Shown here: piece by piece, positions 38,592-47,375 of the stretch
Layout of the letters: each line of letters begins with the position of its first letter
Numbering within the stretch: the first letter of the stretch is position 1
Assembly: GCA_900471525.1 (NCBI GenBank)
Contig: UCEZ01000061.1
Coordinates: 1-64,000, forward strand
DNA length: 64,000 nucleotides
Reading direction: 5' to 3'
Origin: Hyphomicrobiales bacterium
GTDB taxonomy: Bacteria > Pseudomonadota > Alphaproteobacteria > Rhizobiales > Rhizobiaceae
Notes under the pieces: generated by a model
What the model saw: the letters and a program-made list of their open reading frames with translations, nothing else
What the model was told of the DNA's origin: nothing
Databases searched by the model: none
Program-made: the position numbers and the translations under genes

Positions 38592-39539
38592 TCATCCCTC
38601 GCTGAGCATTTCCATGCCGCCGGTCAGCCTGTCCATCAGGCTGCGGCGGACGCGGCCGACATCGCGCAGCGGTGGCTCGCCGAACTGGCGGGCATATTCG
38701 CGGCTGAACTGCGACTGGCTTTCGTAGCCGACCTGATGGCCTGCCGACCCCGCATCCAGCATGTCCTCCAGCATCAGCCGGCGGGCTTCCTGCAGCCTCA
38801 GCTGTTTCTGGTATTGCATCGGGCTCATGGCGGTGATCGCCTTGAAATGATGATGCAGCGAGGAAACGCTCATGCTCACCCGATTGGCCAGCTCCTCGAT
38901 CTTCAGCGGCAGGGCATAGTGTTCTTTCAGCCAGATGCAGGCCCGGCTCACCTGGTGCGACTGGCTCTCGGTTATCGCCATCTGGCGCAGACGGCCGCTC
39001 TGGGGTCCCGTCAAAATCCGGTAGATGATCTCCTGTTCGATAAGCGGCAGCAGAGCCGGGATGTCGCCGGGCCGGTCCAGCAGCCGCAGCAGCCTGATTG
39101 CGGCATCTTCGAGTTCGGGCGTCACGGTGCTCACCGCCATGCCGCGGGCGGCCGGGACAGGGGCGCTGTCCTGATGGCCGGCATGTTCCAGCAGACTGGC
39201 GATCCGGGCCGTATCGATCTGGAACATCACACTCAGATAGGGTTTCTCCGTCGATGCTTCGACGATCTGGGTGGTGACCGGCAGGTCGATCGAGGTGAGC
39301 AGGTAGTCCGTTCCGCCATAGCGGTAGATATCGTCGCCGAGCACCACCTGCTTTGCCCCTTGCGCGATCAGAGCGAGGCTCGGCTTGTAGGAGCCGCATG
39401 CCTTTGAGCCAGTCGTCGAGCGCATATGCACACTCAAACCGGGGATAGCGGTTTGATGATCGCCATCTTTCTGGGCGAAACGGGCAATAAGATCAATCAG
39501 TTCCTGACTACGCTCAGTTCTTGAATCTGTCATAATCAA
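38592..39539 (-). CDS. AraC-family regulator (YqhC-like)
   Basis: 315 residues. An N-terminal AraC_N sensor (SKACGSYKPSLALIAQGAKQ, VVLGDDIYRYGGTDYLLTSI) is followed by two helix-turn-helix units (IEELANRVSMSVSSLHHHFK and AGHQVGYESQSQFSREYARQ). In E. coli the relative YqhC activates an aldehyde-detoxifying alcohol dehydrogenase. Here an alcohol dehydrogenase is divergent across a 215-bp gap with two tandem repeats at AraC-like spacing, so the same control logic is likely. Confidence 0.9.
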   Translation of the reverse strand: MIMTDSRTERSQELIDLIARFAQKDGDHQTAIPGLSVHMRSTTGSKACGSYKPSLALIAQGAKQVVLGDDIYRYGGTDYLLTSIDLPVTTQIVEASTEKPYLSVMFQIDTARIASLLEHAGHQDSAPVPAARGMAVSTVTPELEDAAIRLLRLLDRPGDIPALLPLIEQEIIYRILTGPQSGRLRQMAITESQSHQVSRACIWLKEHYALPLKIEELANRVSMSVSSLHHHFKAITAMSPMQYQKQLRLQEARRLMLEDMLDAGSAGHQVGYESQSQFSREYARQFGEPPLRDVGRVRRSLMDRLTGGMEMLSEG

Positions 39540-39621
39540 AAGTCTTTCCAGTGATTTAGGCTCTATGGTGCAGTCCGGAAGTTAATCTCTTAACTCGCAT
39601 TTGCAAAACGCCGACGACATC

Positions 39622-39655
39622 TTTTGCAGGATCGTACAACAATTTTGCAGGATCG
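39622..39655. repeat. Tandem 13-bp direct repeats, probable AraC operator
   Basis: TTTTGCAGGATCG occurs at 39622-39634 and again at 39643-39655, start to start 21 bp. That is two helical turns, the spacing of the araI1-araI2 half-sites. The repeats lie 100-133 bp before the dehydrogenase start and 83-116 bp from the AraC gene. Confidence 0.65.
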
Positions 39656-39754
39656 CTGTAACGCCTGTTCGCCGCTTTCTGCATAGTACGCTCCGGGGAG
39701 AGGCCATTCGTGCTTCCATCGCAATCCCCGCCTCACAGAATAAAGGAGTGACCC

Positions 39755-40795
39755 ATGGCCCTGGCAAGAGGATATGCGGCGACGGATGCGTCGAAACCGC
39801 TTGAGCCCTTCACTTTCGAACGGCGCGAACCCCGCGAGGACGACGTCGTCATCAGTATCAAATATTCCGGCATCTGCCATTCGGACATTCACCAGGCCCG
39901 CAACGAATGGGGCAACTCGATGTTTCCGATGGTTCCCGGCCACGAGATCGCCGGCATCGTCACGGCCGTCGGCTCGAAGGTCTCGAAGTTCAAGGTCGGC
40001 GACCGTGTCGGCGTCGGCTGCTTCGTCGACAGCTGCACCACTTGCGCCAGCCGCGATGTCGATCTCGAACAGTATATGCCCGGCCTCGTCGTGACATACA
40101 ATGGCGTCGAAGCAGACGGTAAAACGCCGACGCAGGGCGGCTATTCCGATCATATCGTCGTCAAGGAAGGCTATGTCCTTTCCATTCCGGAGAACCTGCC
40201 CTTCGAAGCAACGGCACCGCTTCTGTGCGCTGGCATCACGCTCTATTCGCCACTGCGCAACTGGGGCGCCGGTCCCGGCAAGAAGGTCGCGGTCGTCGGC
40301 ATGGGCGGTCTTGGCCATATGGGCGTCAAGCTTGCTCACGCGATGGGCGCTGATGTCACCGTCCTCAGCCAGTCGCTGTCGAAGAAGGAAGACGGCCTGA
40401 AGCTGGGTGCCGATCACTACTACGCCACCAGTGACGCGGAGACCTTCACGACGCTGGCCGGCACGTTTGACCTCATCCTGTGCACCGTCTCGGCGGAAAT
40501 CGACTGGAACGCCTATCTCGGCCTGCTCAAGGTCGATGGCACGCTCGTGCTGCTCGGCATTCCGGAAAAACCGGTGCCGGTGCATGCCTTCTCGCTCGTC
40601 CCGTCGCGCCGCAGCATTGCCGGCTCGATGATCGGCTCGATCAAGGAAACGCAGGAAATGCTCGATTTCTGCGGTGAGCACAACATTGTCTCGGAAATCG
40701 AACTGATCCGCATGGATCAGGTCAACGAAGCCTATGAGCGCGTCATCAAGAGCGACGTGCGCTACCGCTTCGTCATCGACATGGCGACCCTGTAA
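39755..40795 (+). CDS. NAD(P)-dependent zinc alcohol dehydrogenase (YahK/CAD-like)
   Basis: 346 residues, medium-chain dehydrogenase fold. Catalytic zinc ligands are present: Cys41 (GICHSDIH), His63 and Glu64 (VPGHEIAG), and the Cys in [13 protein letters not shown]. The NAD(P) motif is GMGGLGHMG. The structural zinc site is degenerate: of the usual four Cys only Cys94 and Cys97 remain, with Arg100 and Met108 at the other two positions. Aldehyde reduction is the likely reaction. The gene is divergent from a YqhC-like AraC regulator. Confidence 0.93.
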   Translation: MALARGYAATDASKPLEPFTFERREPREDDVVISIKYSGICHSDIHQARNEWGNSMFPMVPGHEIAGIVTAVGSKVSKFKVGDRVGVGCFVDSCTTCASRDVDLEQYMPGLVVTYNGVEADGKTPTQGGYSDHIVVKEGYVLSIPENLPFEATAPLLCAGITLYSPLRNWGAGPGKKVAVVGMGGLGHMGVKLAHAMGADVTVLSQSLSKKEDGLKLGADHYYATSDAETFTTLAGTFDLILCTVSAEIDWNAYLGLLKVDGTLVLLGIPEKPVPVHAFSLVPSRRSIAGSMIGSIKETQEMLDFCGEHNIVSEIELIRMDQVNEAYERVIKSDVRYRFVIDMATL

Positions 40796-40808
40796 GTCTG
40801 AAGGCTCG

Positions 40809-40842
40809 GGCAGACCGGCACGTTCAAGCGCGCCGGTCTGCC
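40809..40842 (+). terminator. Hairpin after alcohol dehydrogenase gene
   Basis: Perfect 11-base stem GGCAGACCGGC (40809-40819) and GCCGGTCTGCC (40832-40842) with a 12-base loop, no T-run. Confidence 0.5.
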
Positions 40843-41021
40843 AACGGTTCAAACAGGTTAGTATGCGATTTGCCTACCAAAAACCTGACACCTTTGCAGC
40901 GGTGCGATGGGCAAACGTAAGTCTATCGGGCAAAAATTCACCGACGCAAACTGACAATTGTGAAAGTCAGCGAGCAAGCTACACTCAGGCCAGATTTCCT
41001 TCAGCGTATTCGGACCGTTAG

Positions 41022-41225
41022 ATGAGCTTGAAAGACGATTTTGTGGATTCCTCGCTCATGCTGCTGAGGCTCCGGCGCATTCAGGCGGAAGTGAGGAAGG
41101 GTACGCCGCCGGCGGAATCCTTGAAGATGTTGGCGCGGATGATCAGCGATCAGCAACTTTGCGACCGGATCGAAACGACTTCTCCGCATGAGGACGCCCT
41201 CACCTTCGAAGTTCGGCTGGCCTAG
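41022..41225 (+). CDS. Small hypothetical protein
   Basis: 67 residues (MSLKDDFVDSSLMLLRLRRI...DALTFEVRLA). The composition looks protein-like, amphipathic helices with charged residues, but there is no clear ribosome site and no known domain. It lies in a 0.5-kb zone of small genes after the dehydrogenase. Confidence 0.4.
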   Translation: MSLKDDFVDSSLMLLRLRRIQAEVRKGTPPAESLKMLARMISDQQLCDRIETTSPHEDALTFEVRLA

Positions 41226-41263
41226 AAGACGCGAGAGTGCCTGCTGTCGTCTTCCAAAGGCGA

Positions 41264-41413
41264 TCAGGCGGTTATTTTCTTGGCATTCGTGTTCTGGCTC
41301 TTTGAACGCTCGATGGCCATGTCGATCAAGTAAACCAGCAGAGCGTCGTCGTCCAAAAGTGCTGCGCTTCGCGAAGCGTAAAGAAGCTCGGTCACATATC
41401 GATCTTTGGGCAC
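41264..41413 (-). CDS. 49-residue hypothetical protein
   Basis: Reads from GTG as MPKDRYVTELLYASRSAALL, then DDDALLVYLIDMAIERS and ends NAKKITA. GGAGG lies 9 bp upstream of the start, the main support. Two amphipathic helices are likely. No family recognised. Confidence 0.55.
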   Translation of the reverse strand: MPKDRYVTELLYASRSAALLDDDALLVYLIDMAIERSKSQNTNAKKITA

Positions 41414-41689
41414 AAGTAATCCTCCAGGTGCATCCAATGACACACGCAGTCTGATCTTCGTTTCTTCTTTTACAACTCCAATTTGTTGTCGTTAATTTCT
41501 TATATTCGAAAATTGTCATGTGAACACGCAAGTCTTTGCCCGCGCAAATTTTCGAGGTGTCCCATTGCAATCGACGTTAGGTCGTTGCCCGTTCGAATTT
41601 TGCGGAAAGGCGGGGGAGGCGACCGTGTTGGGCGGCGTGGTCAGAGGCCGAGAGGTTCCTGGTACTCCTCTCAGCCTTCCGCCAACAGG

Positions 41690-42052
41690 TTACTTGGCTT
41701 CCGTCAGGGTTTCCGTGCCGGAGCCGTCCTTGCCGGTGATGGTCCATTTGCCGTCGAGAGAACCGTCACCATTCACCTGGTAGACGACGAGCCCCAGTGC
41801 GTCGCCGAGCACGTAGGCGGCTGCAAACGCGTTGCCGTTGAGCATGCAGACGCCGGACGATTTGACGCCGGCGGTATCCCATTCAATGACGCAGGTCGTC
41901 TCGCTGGCCAGCGTGATTTCCGCCGTGCCGGAATAGCTCGACCCATCGAGATTGGTGCCTTCTACCGTATATTTTCCGGCGTTGACGGTTTGCGCATTCG
42001 CCGTGGATGCGGCCGCGAGCAAGAGTGCGGCAGCGAATATGATCTTCTTCAT
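41690..42052 (-). CDS. Secreted hypothetical protein
   Basis: 120 residues with a clear signal peptide (MKKIIFAAALLLAAASTANA) and a beta-rich mature part: YTVEGTNLDGSSYSGTAEIT, TCVIEWDTAGVKSSGVCMLN (a probable disulfide pair) and GSLDGKWTITGKDGSGTETL. It resembles small rhizobial periplasmic proteins of unknown function. GAGG precedes the ATG. A hairpin (41649-41684) downstream may end the transcript. Confidence 0.75.
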   Translation of the reverse strand: MKKIIFAAALLLAAASTANAQTVNAGKYTVEGTNLDGSSYSGTAEITLASETTCVIEWDTAGVKSSGVCMLNGNAFAAAYVLGDALGLVVYQVNGDGSLDGKWTITGKDGSGTETLTEAK

Positions 42053-42214
42053 GGAACCCCTCAAAAAAATGGCTCGACGATCGAGCGGCGCCGGAGCGTA
42101 AGCGGAATCTCGGCGGTTTGGAAGGGGAGGCTGATGTTCCTATCGGCTTGCGTTATGTCGCCGGGCATTACGAAATTGGGGATATTGGCTACCTTCAGAA
42201 GATGAGGGCTGGTC

Positions 42215-42430
42215 GTGGATAAGTTTCTGAAAATAACCGGCATGCTGATGGTCGCGTTACCTGTGTTCTGGATCGTGGCAGCGATCGCTTTCAGCGAACG
42301 CCTTGGGGTCGATGGTTTCGTCATGATGGGCGTGCTGCCCATTGCTTTGCTGTGCATTGCTGTGGGCGTGGTGCTGGCAGTGTTCGGGCATATAGCCGGG
42401 CGAGCGATGGCGCGCAGGCTTGACGAATGA
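42215..42430 (+). CDS. Small two-helix membrane protein
   Basis: 71 residues from GTG (GAGG about 8 bp upstream): two hydrophobic helices (MLMVALPVFWIVAAIAF and ALLCIAVGVVLAVFGHIAG) and a short basic tail. No domain recognised. It converges on the Lrp gene, ending 34 bp away. Confidence 0.6.
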   Translation: MDKFLKITGMLMVALPVFWIVAAIAFSERLGVDGFVMMGVLPIALLCIAVGVVLAVFGHIAGRAMARRLDE

Positions 42431-42464
42431 CGACTTCCAACAAAATCGTTACTCTCTTTGCCAC

Positions 42465-42929
42465 TTAAACCAACGGCAATGGGCCGTCGTTCTTGATCTC
42501 TTCCATCACCGCATAGGTCCGCGTTTCCTTGACGCCGGGCAGGGTCCAGAGCACTTGGCCGAGGAAGCTGCGGTAGGCGTTCATGTCTTCGAAACGGGTC
42601 TTGACCAGATAGTCGAAACCGCCGGCCACCATGTGGCATTCAAGTACGGCGGATGCCTGTTTGACGGCGGCGGCGAATTTGTCGAAGACTTCGGGCGTTG
42701 TCTTGTCGAGCATGACCTCGATGAAGACGAGCAGCCCGAAACCCAGCTTGTGCGGATCGAGCCTGGCGCCGAAGCCGGAGACATAGCCTTCCTTCAGCAG
42801 GCGCCGCAGCCGCTCGCTGGTTGCGGTCGGCGACAGCCCGATGCGGTCGGCCAGCTCCAGGTTGGTGATCCGGCCATCTGCCTGCAGGATGTTGAGGATC
42901 CGCCGGTCGATCTTGTCTATCTCGTGCAT
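42465..42929 (-). CDS. Lrp/AsnC-family regulator
   Basis: 154 residues. Helix-turn-helix at the N-terminus (KIDRRILNILQADGRITNLE, LADRIGLSPTATSERLRRL) and an Asn_C/RAM effector domain (VECHMVAGGFDYLVKTRFED-like segment here LECHMVAGGFDYLVKTRFED). Family members sense amino acids. It lies 37 bp downstream of the amidohydrolase gene on the same strand, so the two are probably co-transcribed and it may control that enzyme. The similar protein near putA in other bacteria senses proline, but no putA is here. Confidence 0.92.
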   Translation of the reverse strand: MHEIDKIDRRILNILQADGRITNLELADRIGLSPTATSERLRRLLKEGYVSGFGARLDPHKLGFGLLVFIEVMLDKTTPEVFDKFAAAVKQASAVLECHMVAGGFDYLVKTRFEDMNAYRSFLGQVLWTLPGVKETRTYAVMEEIKNDGPLPLV

Positions 42930-42966
42930 CGGCGCGATCCCCTAATCCTTCCGTCCGTGTGCCGGC

Positions 42967-44130
42967 TCAGGCTGCCAGCCGCATTTCTGCAAGCTTCACC
43001 CAGTAGGAAATGCCGTGCGGGATCGCCTGGTCGTTGAAGTCATAGGCCGGATTGTGCAGGCCGGCCGTATCGCCATTGCCGATGAAGATGAAGGCGCCGG
43101 GGCGGGCAAGCAGCATGTAGGAGAAATCCTCGCCGCCCATCATCGGATCGAGTTCGCCCGAAACCTGGCTTTCACCGGCAACATTGGCCGCGGCGGCCAG
43201 GGCATGCGCGGTTTCCTGGCGATGATTGACGGTGACCGGATAGTTGCGGCCGTAGGACACCCGGATCTTGGCGCCATAGGCGGAGCCGAGGCTTTCGGAA
43301 ATCTGCTTGATGCGCTGTTCGGCGAGGTCGCGCACTTCCGGCATCAGCGTGCGAACGGTCCCGGCGAGCACGGCCTGTTCGGGAATGATGTTATGGGCAA
43401 AGCCGGCATTGAATTTGGTGACCGACACGACGACCGAGGCCAGTGGATCGACGGTGCGCGAGGCGATGGTCTGCAGCGCACCCACGATCTGCGAGCCGAT
43501 GACGATCGGGTCTATCGTCTTGTGCGGTTGGGCCGCGTGGCCGCCGCGGCCGTCGATGGTGATGGTGAATTCGTCGGTGGAGGCCATGATCGGGCCGGTG
43601 CGGGTGCCGAACTGGCCAAGCGGCATGCCCGGCATGTTGTGCATGCCGTAGACTTCTTCGATGGCAAACCGCTCCATCATGCCGTCCTTGACCATCTCGT
43701 TGCCGCCGCCGCCGCCTTCTTCGGCAGGCTGGAAGATCACAGCGACCGCTCCCTTGAAGTTGCGCGTTTCGGCGAGGTATTTCGCCGCACCCAGAAGCAT
43801 GGCGGTGTGGCCGTCATGGCCGCAGGCGTGCATCTTGCCTGATGTCGTCGAGGCCCAGGGCTTGCCGCTGGTCTCGGTCATCGGCAGGGCGTCCATGTCG
43901 GCGCGCAGGCCGATGGTACGGCCTTCGCCCAGATTGCCCCTGATCAGGCCGACGACGCCGGTGCGGCCAAGCCCGGTCACGATTTCGTCAACGCCGAATT
44001 CCCTCAGTTTATTTTCGACGAAAGCTGCCGTATTTTCCACGGCGAACAGGAGTTCCGGCTTCGTATGAAGGTGGCGCCGCCATTCGGTGACTTCGTTCTG
44101 GAGCTCTGCTGCGCGGTTCAGAATAGGCAT
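42967..44130 (-). CDS. M20-family amidohydrolase (hippurate hydrolase type)
   Basis: 387 residues of the M20D carboxypeptidase/amidohydrolase family. Metal motifs are HACGHDGHTAMLLGAA and IFQPAEEGGGG, with DPMMGGEDFSYML near the C-terminus; a dimerisation lid domain (about 185-295) lies between. Such enzymes remove N-acyl groups from amino acids; the substrate is not clear. The start at 44130 has AGGAAG upstream; 44151 is an alternative. Confidence 0.93.
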   Translation of the reverse strand: MPILNRAAELQNEVTEWRRHLHTKPELLFAVENTAAFVENKLREFGVDEIVTGLGRTGVVGLIRGNLGEGRTIGLRADMDALPMTETSGKPWASTTSGKMHACGHDGHTAMLLGAAKYLAETRNFKGAVAVIFQPAEEGGGGGNEMVKDGMMERFAIEEVYGMHNMPGMPLGQFGTRTGPIMASTDEFTITIDGRGGHAAQPHKTIDPIVIGSQIVGALQTIASRTVDPLASVVVSVTKFNAGFAHNIIPEQAVLAGTVRTLMPEVRDLAEQRIKQISESLGSAYGAKIRVSYGRNYPVTVNHRQETAHALAAAANVAGESQVSGELDPMMGGEDFSYMLLARPGAFIFIGNGDTAGLHNPAYDFNDQAIPHGISYWVKLAEMRLAA

Positions 44131-44273
44131 TTTTGCTTCCTGTTGGTCCATTGCGGGGCATGGGGACGGGATTTTTGGTATCGACGCTGAAGAATGGTCT
44201 TTGCCATCACCTCGCCATATAGGTTAAATAGCCGGACGATACGAGGCAATTCCCGAAATTTCGAGGTTTGATT

Positions 44274-45392
44274 GTGGTGACAACTGGAATTTTCAACAGC
44301 GGTACGGCGAAGCTGGTGGCAGTCCTTGCGGGCGCCTGCGCTTCGGTTCTGGCGGCTACTCTCCCCAGCACCGCCAATCCGCAACTGGTTGTCGACGTCA
44401 ATTCGCTGAAGGTCTATGAGCAGCGGGAAATCTATCAGAAGTGGTATCCGGCCTCGCTCACCAAGCTGATGACGGCCTATACGACCTTCCGCGCGTTGAA
44501 GTCCGGGCAACTGACACTTGAATCGCCTGTGGTGATGACGAAGAACGCTGCCGGAGAGCCGCCGAGCAAGATGTTCTACAAGCCCGGCCAGGCGCTGACG
44601 CTCGACAGCGCGCTGAAGATGATGCTGATCAAGTCTGCCAACGACATCGCGGTCGCGATCGGCGAAACCGTTGCCGGCTCCGAGTCCGCCTTCGTCAACC
44701 AGATGAACGTCGAGGCCCAGCGGATCGGCATGTCCTCCTCGCATTTCATCAATCCCAATGGCCTGCCGGGCGCCGGGCAGTACACGACGGCGCGCGATCT
44801 TGCCGTGCTAGCGGTCACCATCAAGCGCGAGTTTCCGCAATATGCGCCCTATTTCGCCTATGAAGGCTTCACCACCGGCAAGAAGAATTATCCCAATCTC
44901 AACATGCTGATCGGCCGTTTCGACGGTGCTGACGGCATGAAAACCGGCTTCATCTGCGCCTCCGGCTTCAACCAGGTGTCATCAGCGACGCGCAACGGCA
45001 AAGCCGTCGTCTCCGTCGTGCTAGGCGCCGACAGCCTTGGCGGCCGGGCGGATGAATCGGCACGGCTGCTGCAACTCGGTCTGACATCGAGCGGCGCCGG
45101 CAAGCCCGGCCTCGGCCAGATCGCACCTTATGGCGAGACCCGCGATATGGTCGCCGATGTCAGCAAGGAAATCTGCAATCCGAAGGCGGCCAAGATCCGC
45201 TCGGAAAACCGCGACGAAGTCGGCCGCCAGAAACTGCAGTCGCCCTATATCCACGAAATCAACCGGCCGCTGAACCTCGTTGCTGCAGGCCTCATTGCCG
45301 GCAGCGACGCAAAGGCGGCAGATGCGAAGGGCCAAGTGGCCGAAGGCGATGTCGCCAATGTGCCTATCCCGGTTCCTCGCCCCGTTTTCTGA
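44274..45392 (+). CDS. D-alanyl-D-alanine carboxypeptidase (DacA/PBP5 type)
   Basis: About 372 residues, S11 serine peptidase. Active-site motifs are SLTK (PASLTKLMTAY), SAN (KSANDIAVAIG) and KTG (GMKTGFICASGFN). The N-terminus (LVAVLAGACASVLAATLPST) is a signal peptide. It trims pentapeptides of peptidoglycan. GAGG lies 7 bp before GTG 44274, which is preferred over the TTG at 44268. A CobW gene follows 26 bp later. Confidence 0.92.
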   Translation: MVTTGIFNSGTAKLVAVLAGACASVLAATLPSTANPQLVVDVNSLKVYEQREIYQKWYPASLTKLMTAYTTFRALKSGQLTLESPVVMTKNAAGEPPSKMFYKPGQALTLDSALKMMLIKSANDIAVAIGETVAGSESAFVNQMNVEAQRIGMSSSHFINPNGLPGAGQYTTARDLAVLAVTIKREFPQYAPYFAYEGFTTGKKNYPNLNMLIGRFDGADGMKTGFICASGFNQVSSATRNGKAVVSVVLGADSLGGRADESARLLQLGLTSSGAGKPGLGQIAPYGETRDMVADVSKEICNPKAAKIRSENRDEVGRQKLQSPYIHEINRPLNLVAAGLIAGSDAKAADAKGQVAEGDVANVPIPVPRPVF

Positions 45393-45418
45393 CCTCCCGC
45401 ATCCCGATCGGATAAACC

Positions 45419-46594
45419 ATGAGCCCAGTTCTCAACGCCGTGCCGGTGTCGATCCTCACCGGCTTCCTCGGTGCGGGAAAGACCTCGCTGCTCAATCGGC
45501 TACTGAAAGATCCTGATCTCACCGATACCGCCGTGATCATCAATGAATTCGGCGATGTCTCGTTGGATCATCTCCTTGTCGAGGCGTCGAGCGACGGCAT
45601 CATCGAGCTGTCCGACGGCTGCCTCTGCTGCACGGTGCGCGGCGAGCTGGTCGATACGCTGGCTGATCTCATGGACCGGATGCAGACGGGCAAGATCAGG
45701 CCGCTGAAGCGCGTCGTCATCGAGACCACCGGCCTTGCCGATCCGGCGCCGGTGCTGCAGTCGGTGCTGGGCAATCCGGTCATCGCCCAGAGCTACAGGC
45801 TCGATGGCGTCGTCACCGTCGTCGATGCGGTCAACGGGCTTTCGACACTCAACAATCACGAGGAAGCGGTCAAGCAGGTTGCCATGGCCGACCGGCTGGT
45901 GATCAGCAAGGTTTCGCTGGTAACGCCGGATGCGGTCATCTCCCTGAAAGCCAGACTGCGCGAGCTTAATCCACGTGCAGCCATGATCGACGGCGACCTG
46001 CCGGAGGCCGGCAAGGCGGAACTCTTCCACTGTGGGCTCTACGACCCGGCGAGCAAGATCGCCGATGTTGGCCGCTGGCTTCAGGACGAGGCTGCTGCGG
46101 ATCACGATCATCACCACGTTCACGACGGCCATCAGCACGATGATCACCACCATGATGAACACTGTGACCATGACCACCATGATCACGGACACCACCATCA
46201 TGACGAAAATCGGCACGGCGCGGATATCCGCTCCTTCAGCATCGTCCATGACCGGCCGATCGACCCGATGGCACTGGAGATGTTCATCGACCTGTTGCGC
46301 TCCGCCCATGGCGAAAAGCTCTTGAGGATGAAGGCGATCGTCTCCATGTCCGACAATCCGGACCGACCGCTGATCCTGCACGGCGTGCAGACCGTGTTCC
46401 ACGCGCCGCAGCGCATGGCCGCCTGGCCGGATCTATCCGACCGGCGAACCCGCATGGTGCTGATCACCAAGGATCTGCCGGAAGCCTTCGTGCGCGATCT
46501 CTTCGACGCCTTTACCGGCAAGCCGAGCATCGATCGTCCGGATCGGCAGGCGCTGGAGGACAATCCCTTGGCTGTTCCCGGGCTCAGAATGTAG
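45419..46594 (+). CDS. CobW/COG0523 GTPase with His-rich region
   Basis: 391 residues. The GTPase motifs GFLGAGKTSLLN and the metal motif CLCC (ELSDGCLCCTV) are present, and the C-terminal CobW_C domain begins ADIRSFSIVHDRP. Between them is a stretch of about 40 residues (about 221-262) in which half the residues are His and Asp, a typical metal-binding insert. COG0523 proteins are zinc or cobalt chaperones; this one does not lie next to cobalamin genes, so a zinc role is more likely than cobalt. Function is inferred. Confidence 0.9.
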   Translation: MSPVLNAVPVSILTGFLGAGKTSLLNRLLKDPDLTDTAVIINEFGDVSLDHLLVEASSDGIIELSDGCLCCTVRGELVDTLADLMDRMQTGKIRPLKRVVIETTGLADPAPVLQSVLGNPVIAQSYRLDGVVTVVDAVNGLSTLNNHEEAVKQVAMADRLVISKVSLVTPDAVISLKARLRELNPRAAMIDGDLPEAGKAELFHCGLYDPASKIADVGRWLQDEAAADHDHHHVHDGHQHDDHHHDEHCDHDHHDHGHHHHDENRHGADIRSFSIVHDRPIDPMALEMFIDLLRSAHGEKLLRMKAIVSMSDNPDRPLILHGVQTVFHAPQRMAAWPDLSDRRTRMVLITKDLPEAFVRDLFDAFTGKPSIDRPDRQALEDNPLAVPGLRM

Positions 46595-46614
46595 CTTCAC
46601 CGGCAGGGGCTGGC

Positions 46615-47352
46615 ATGTTTCTCGAGACGAGCGAAGTCATCGGCAACATGCGGGCGCCGGCTTATCGGCCCAGCAGTCCAGCTTCGTGGGGTCTCGGTAC
46701 CTCGCTCGGCTTCCATGTTCTGATCGGGCTTGCTCTCCTGCTTGTCGTAGCACCGCGCCGGCAGGTCCCTCCGATGGAGGACAGCGTCACTGTCGATGTT
46801 CTGACATCGCAACAGTTCGAAGCCGCGAGAAAACCTGCGGTTGCTGAAAACCGTGCGGAGCCATTGATCGATGGATTGTCCAAGCCATCGACCGAAAATC
46901 CTGTGCCTGAGTTTGCCCGACTTCCAACGGACCAACCGCGCCCGGAAGCTGGCGGCATGATCCGGGTGACACGTCTTTTGTCGGCAAAAGTGCTGGCGGA
47001 TCCGCGCAGTGCCAAGGCGCGCAAGACGCTGCAGGAACTGGCATCCTCGGAGCGCATCGTCCAGCTCTGCAACATCGAGGCGATGGAGCAGGTCCATAAC
47101 TGGAAATCCGCATTCAAGCCGGATTTTCTAGTGGCCTATGCGATGGCCGATACCAAGCTGTCCGGCGAAAAGCTGCAGGCTGACGGCGGCGCATTTCGCA
47201 GCAAGCGCCGCTGGTACAATATCGGTTTCAGCTGCGAGGTTACGCCGGATCTGACGCAGGTTGTCTCGTTCGCCTTTGTTGTGGGCAGCGAGATTCCGAA
47301 AAGCAACTGGCAAGATCACAATCTGTCGGCGGACGATGGTCCCGCCGATTAA
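46615..47352 (+). CDS. DUF930 protein with TonB-like N-terminus
   Basis: 245 residues. A cytoplasmic start leads to one transmembrane helix (LGFHVLIGLALLLVVAP, about residues 31-47), a Pro-rich linker and a periplasmic DUF930 domain (VRLLSAKVLADPRSA..., ERIVQLCNIEAMEQV, RWYNIGFSCEVTPDLT). The arrangement mimics TonB. DUF930 has no settled function. It follows the CobW gene by 20 bp, so it may be co-transcribed. Confidence 0.8.
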   Translation: MFLETSEVIGNMRAPAYRPSSPASWGLGTSLGFHVLIGLALLLVVAPRRQVPPMEDSVTVDVLTSQQFEAARKPAVAENRAEPLIDGLSKPSTENPVPEFARLPTDQPRPEAGGMIRVTRLLSAKVLADPRSAKARKTLQELASSERIVQLCNIEAMEQVHNWKSAFKPDFLVAYAMADTKLSGEKLQADGGAFRSKRRWYNIGFSCEVTPDLTQVVSFAFVVGSEIPKSNWQDHNLSADDGPAD

Positions 47353-47375
47353 AGCAGATAGTTGCTGCGAAAAGG

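Noticed and set aside
42061-42639. Minus-strand frame overlapping the Lrp gene and the small membrane gene
   Set aside because: It overlaps better-supported genes and has no start signal or domain.
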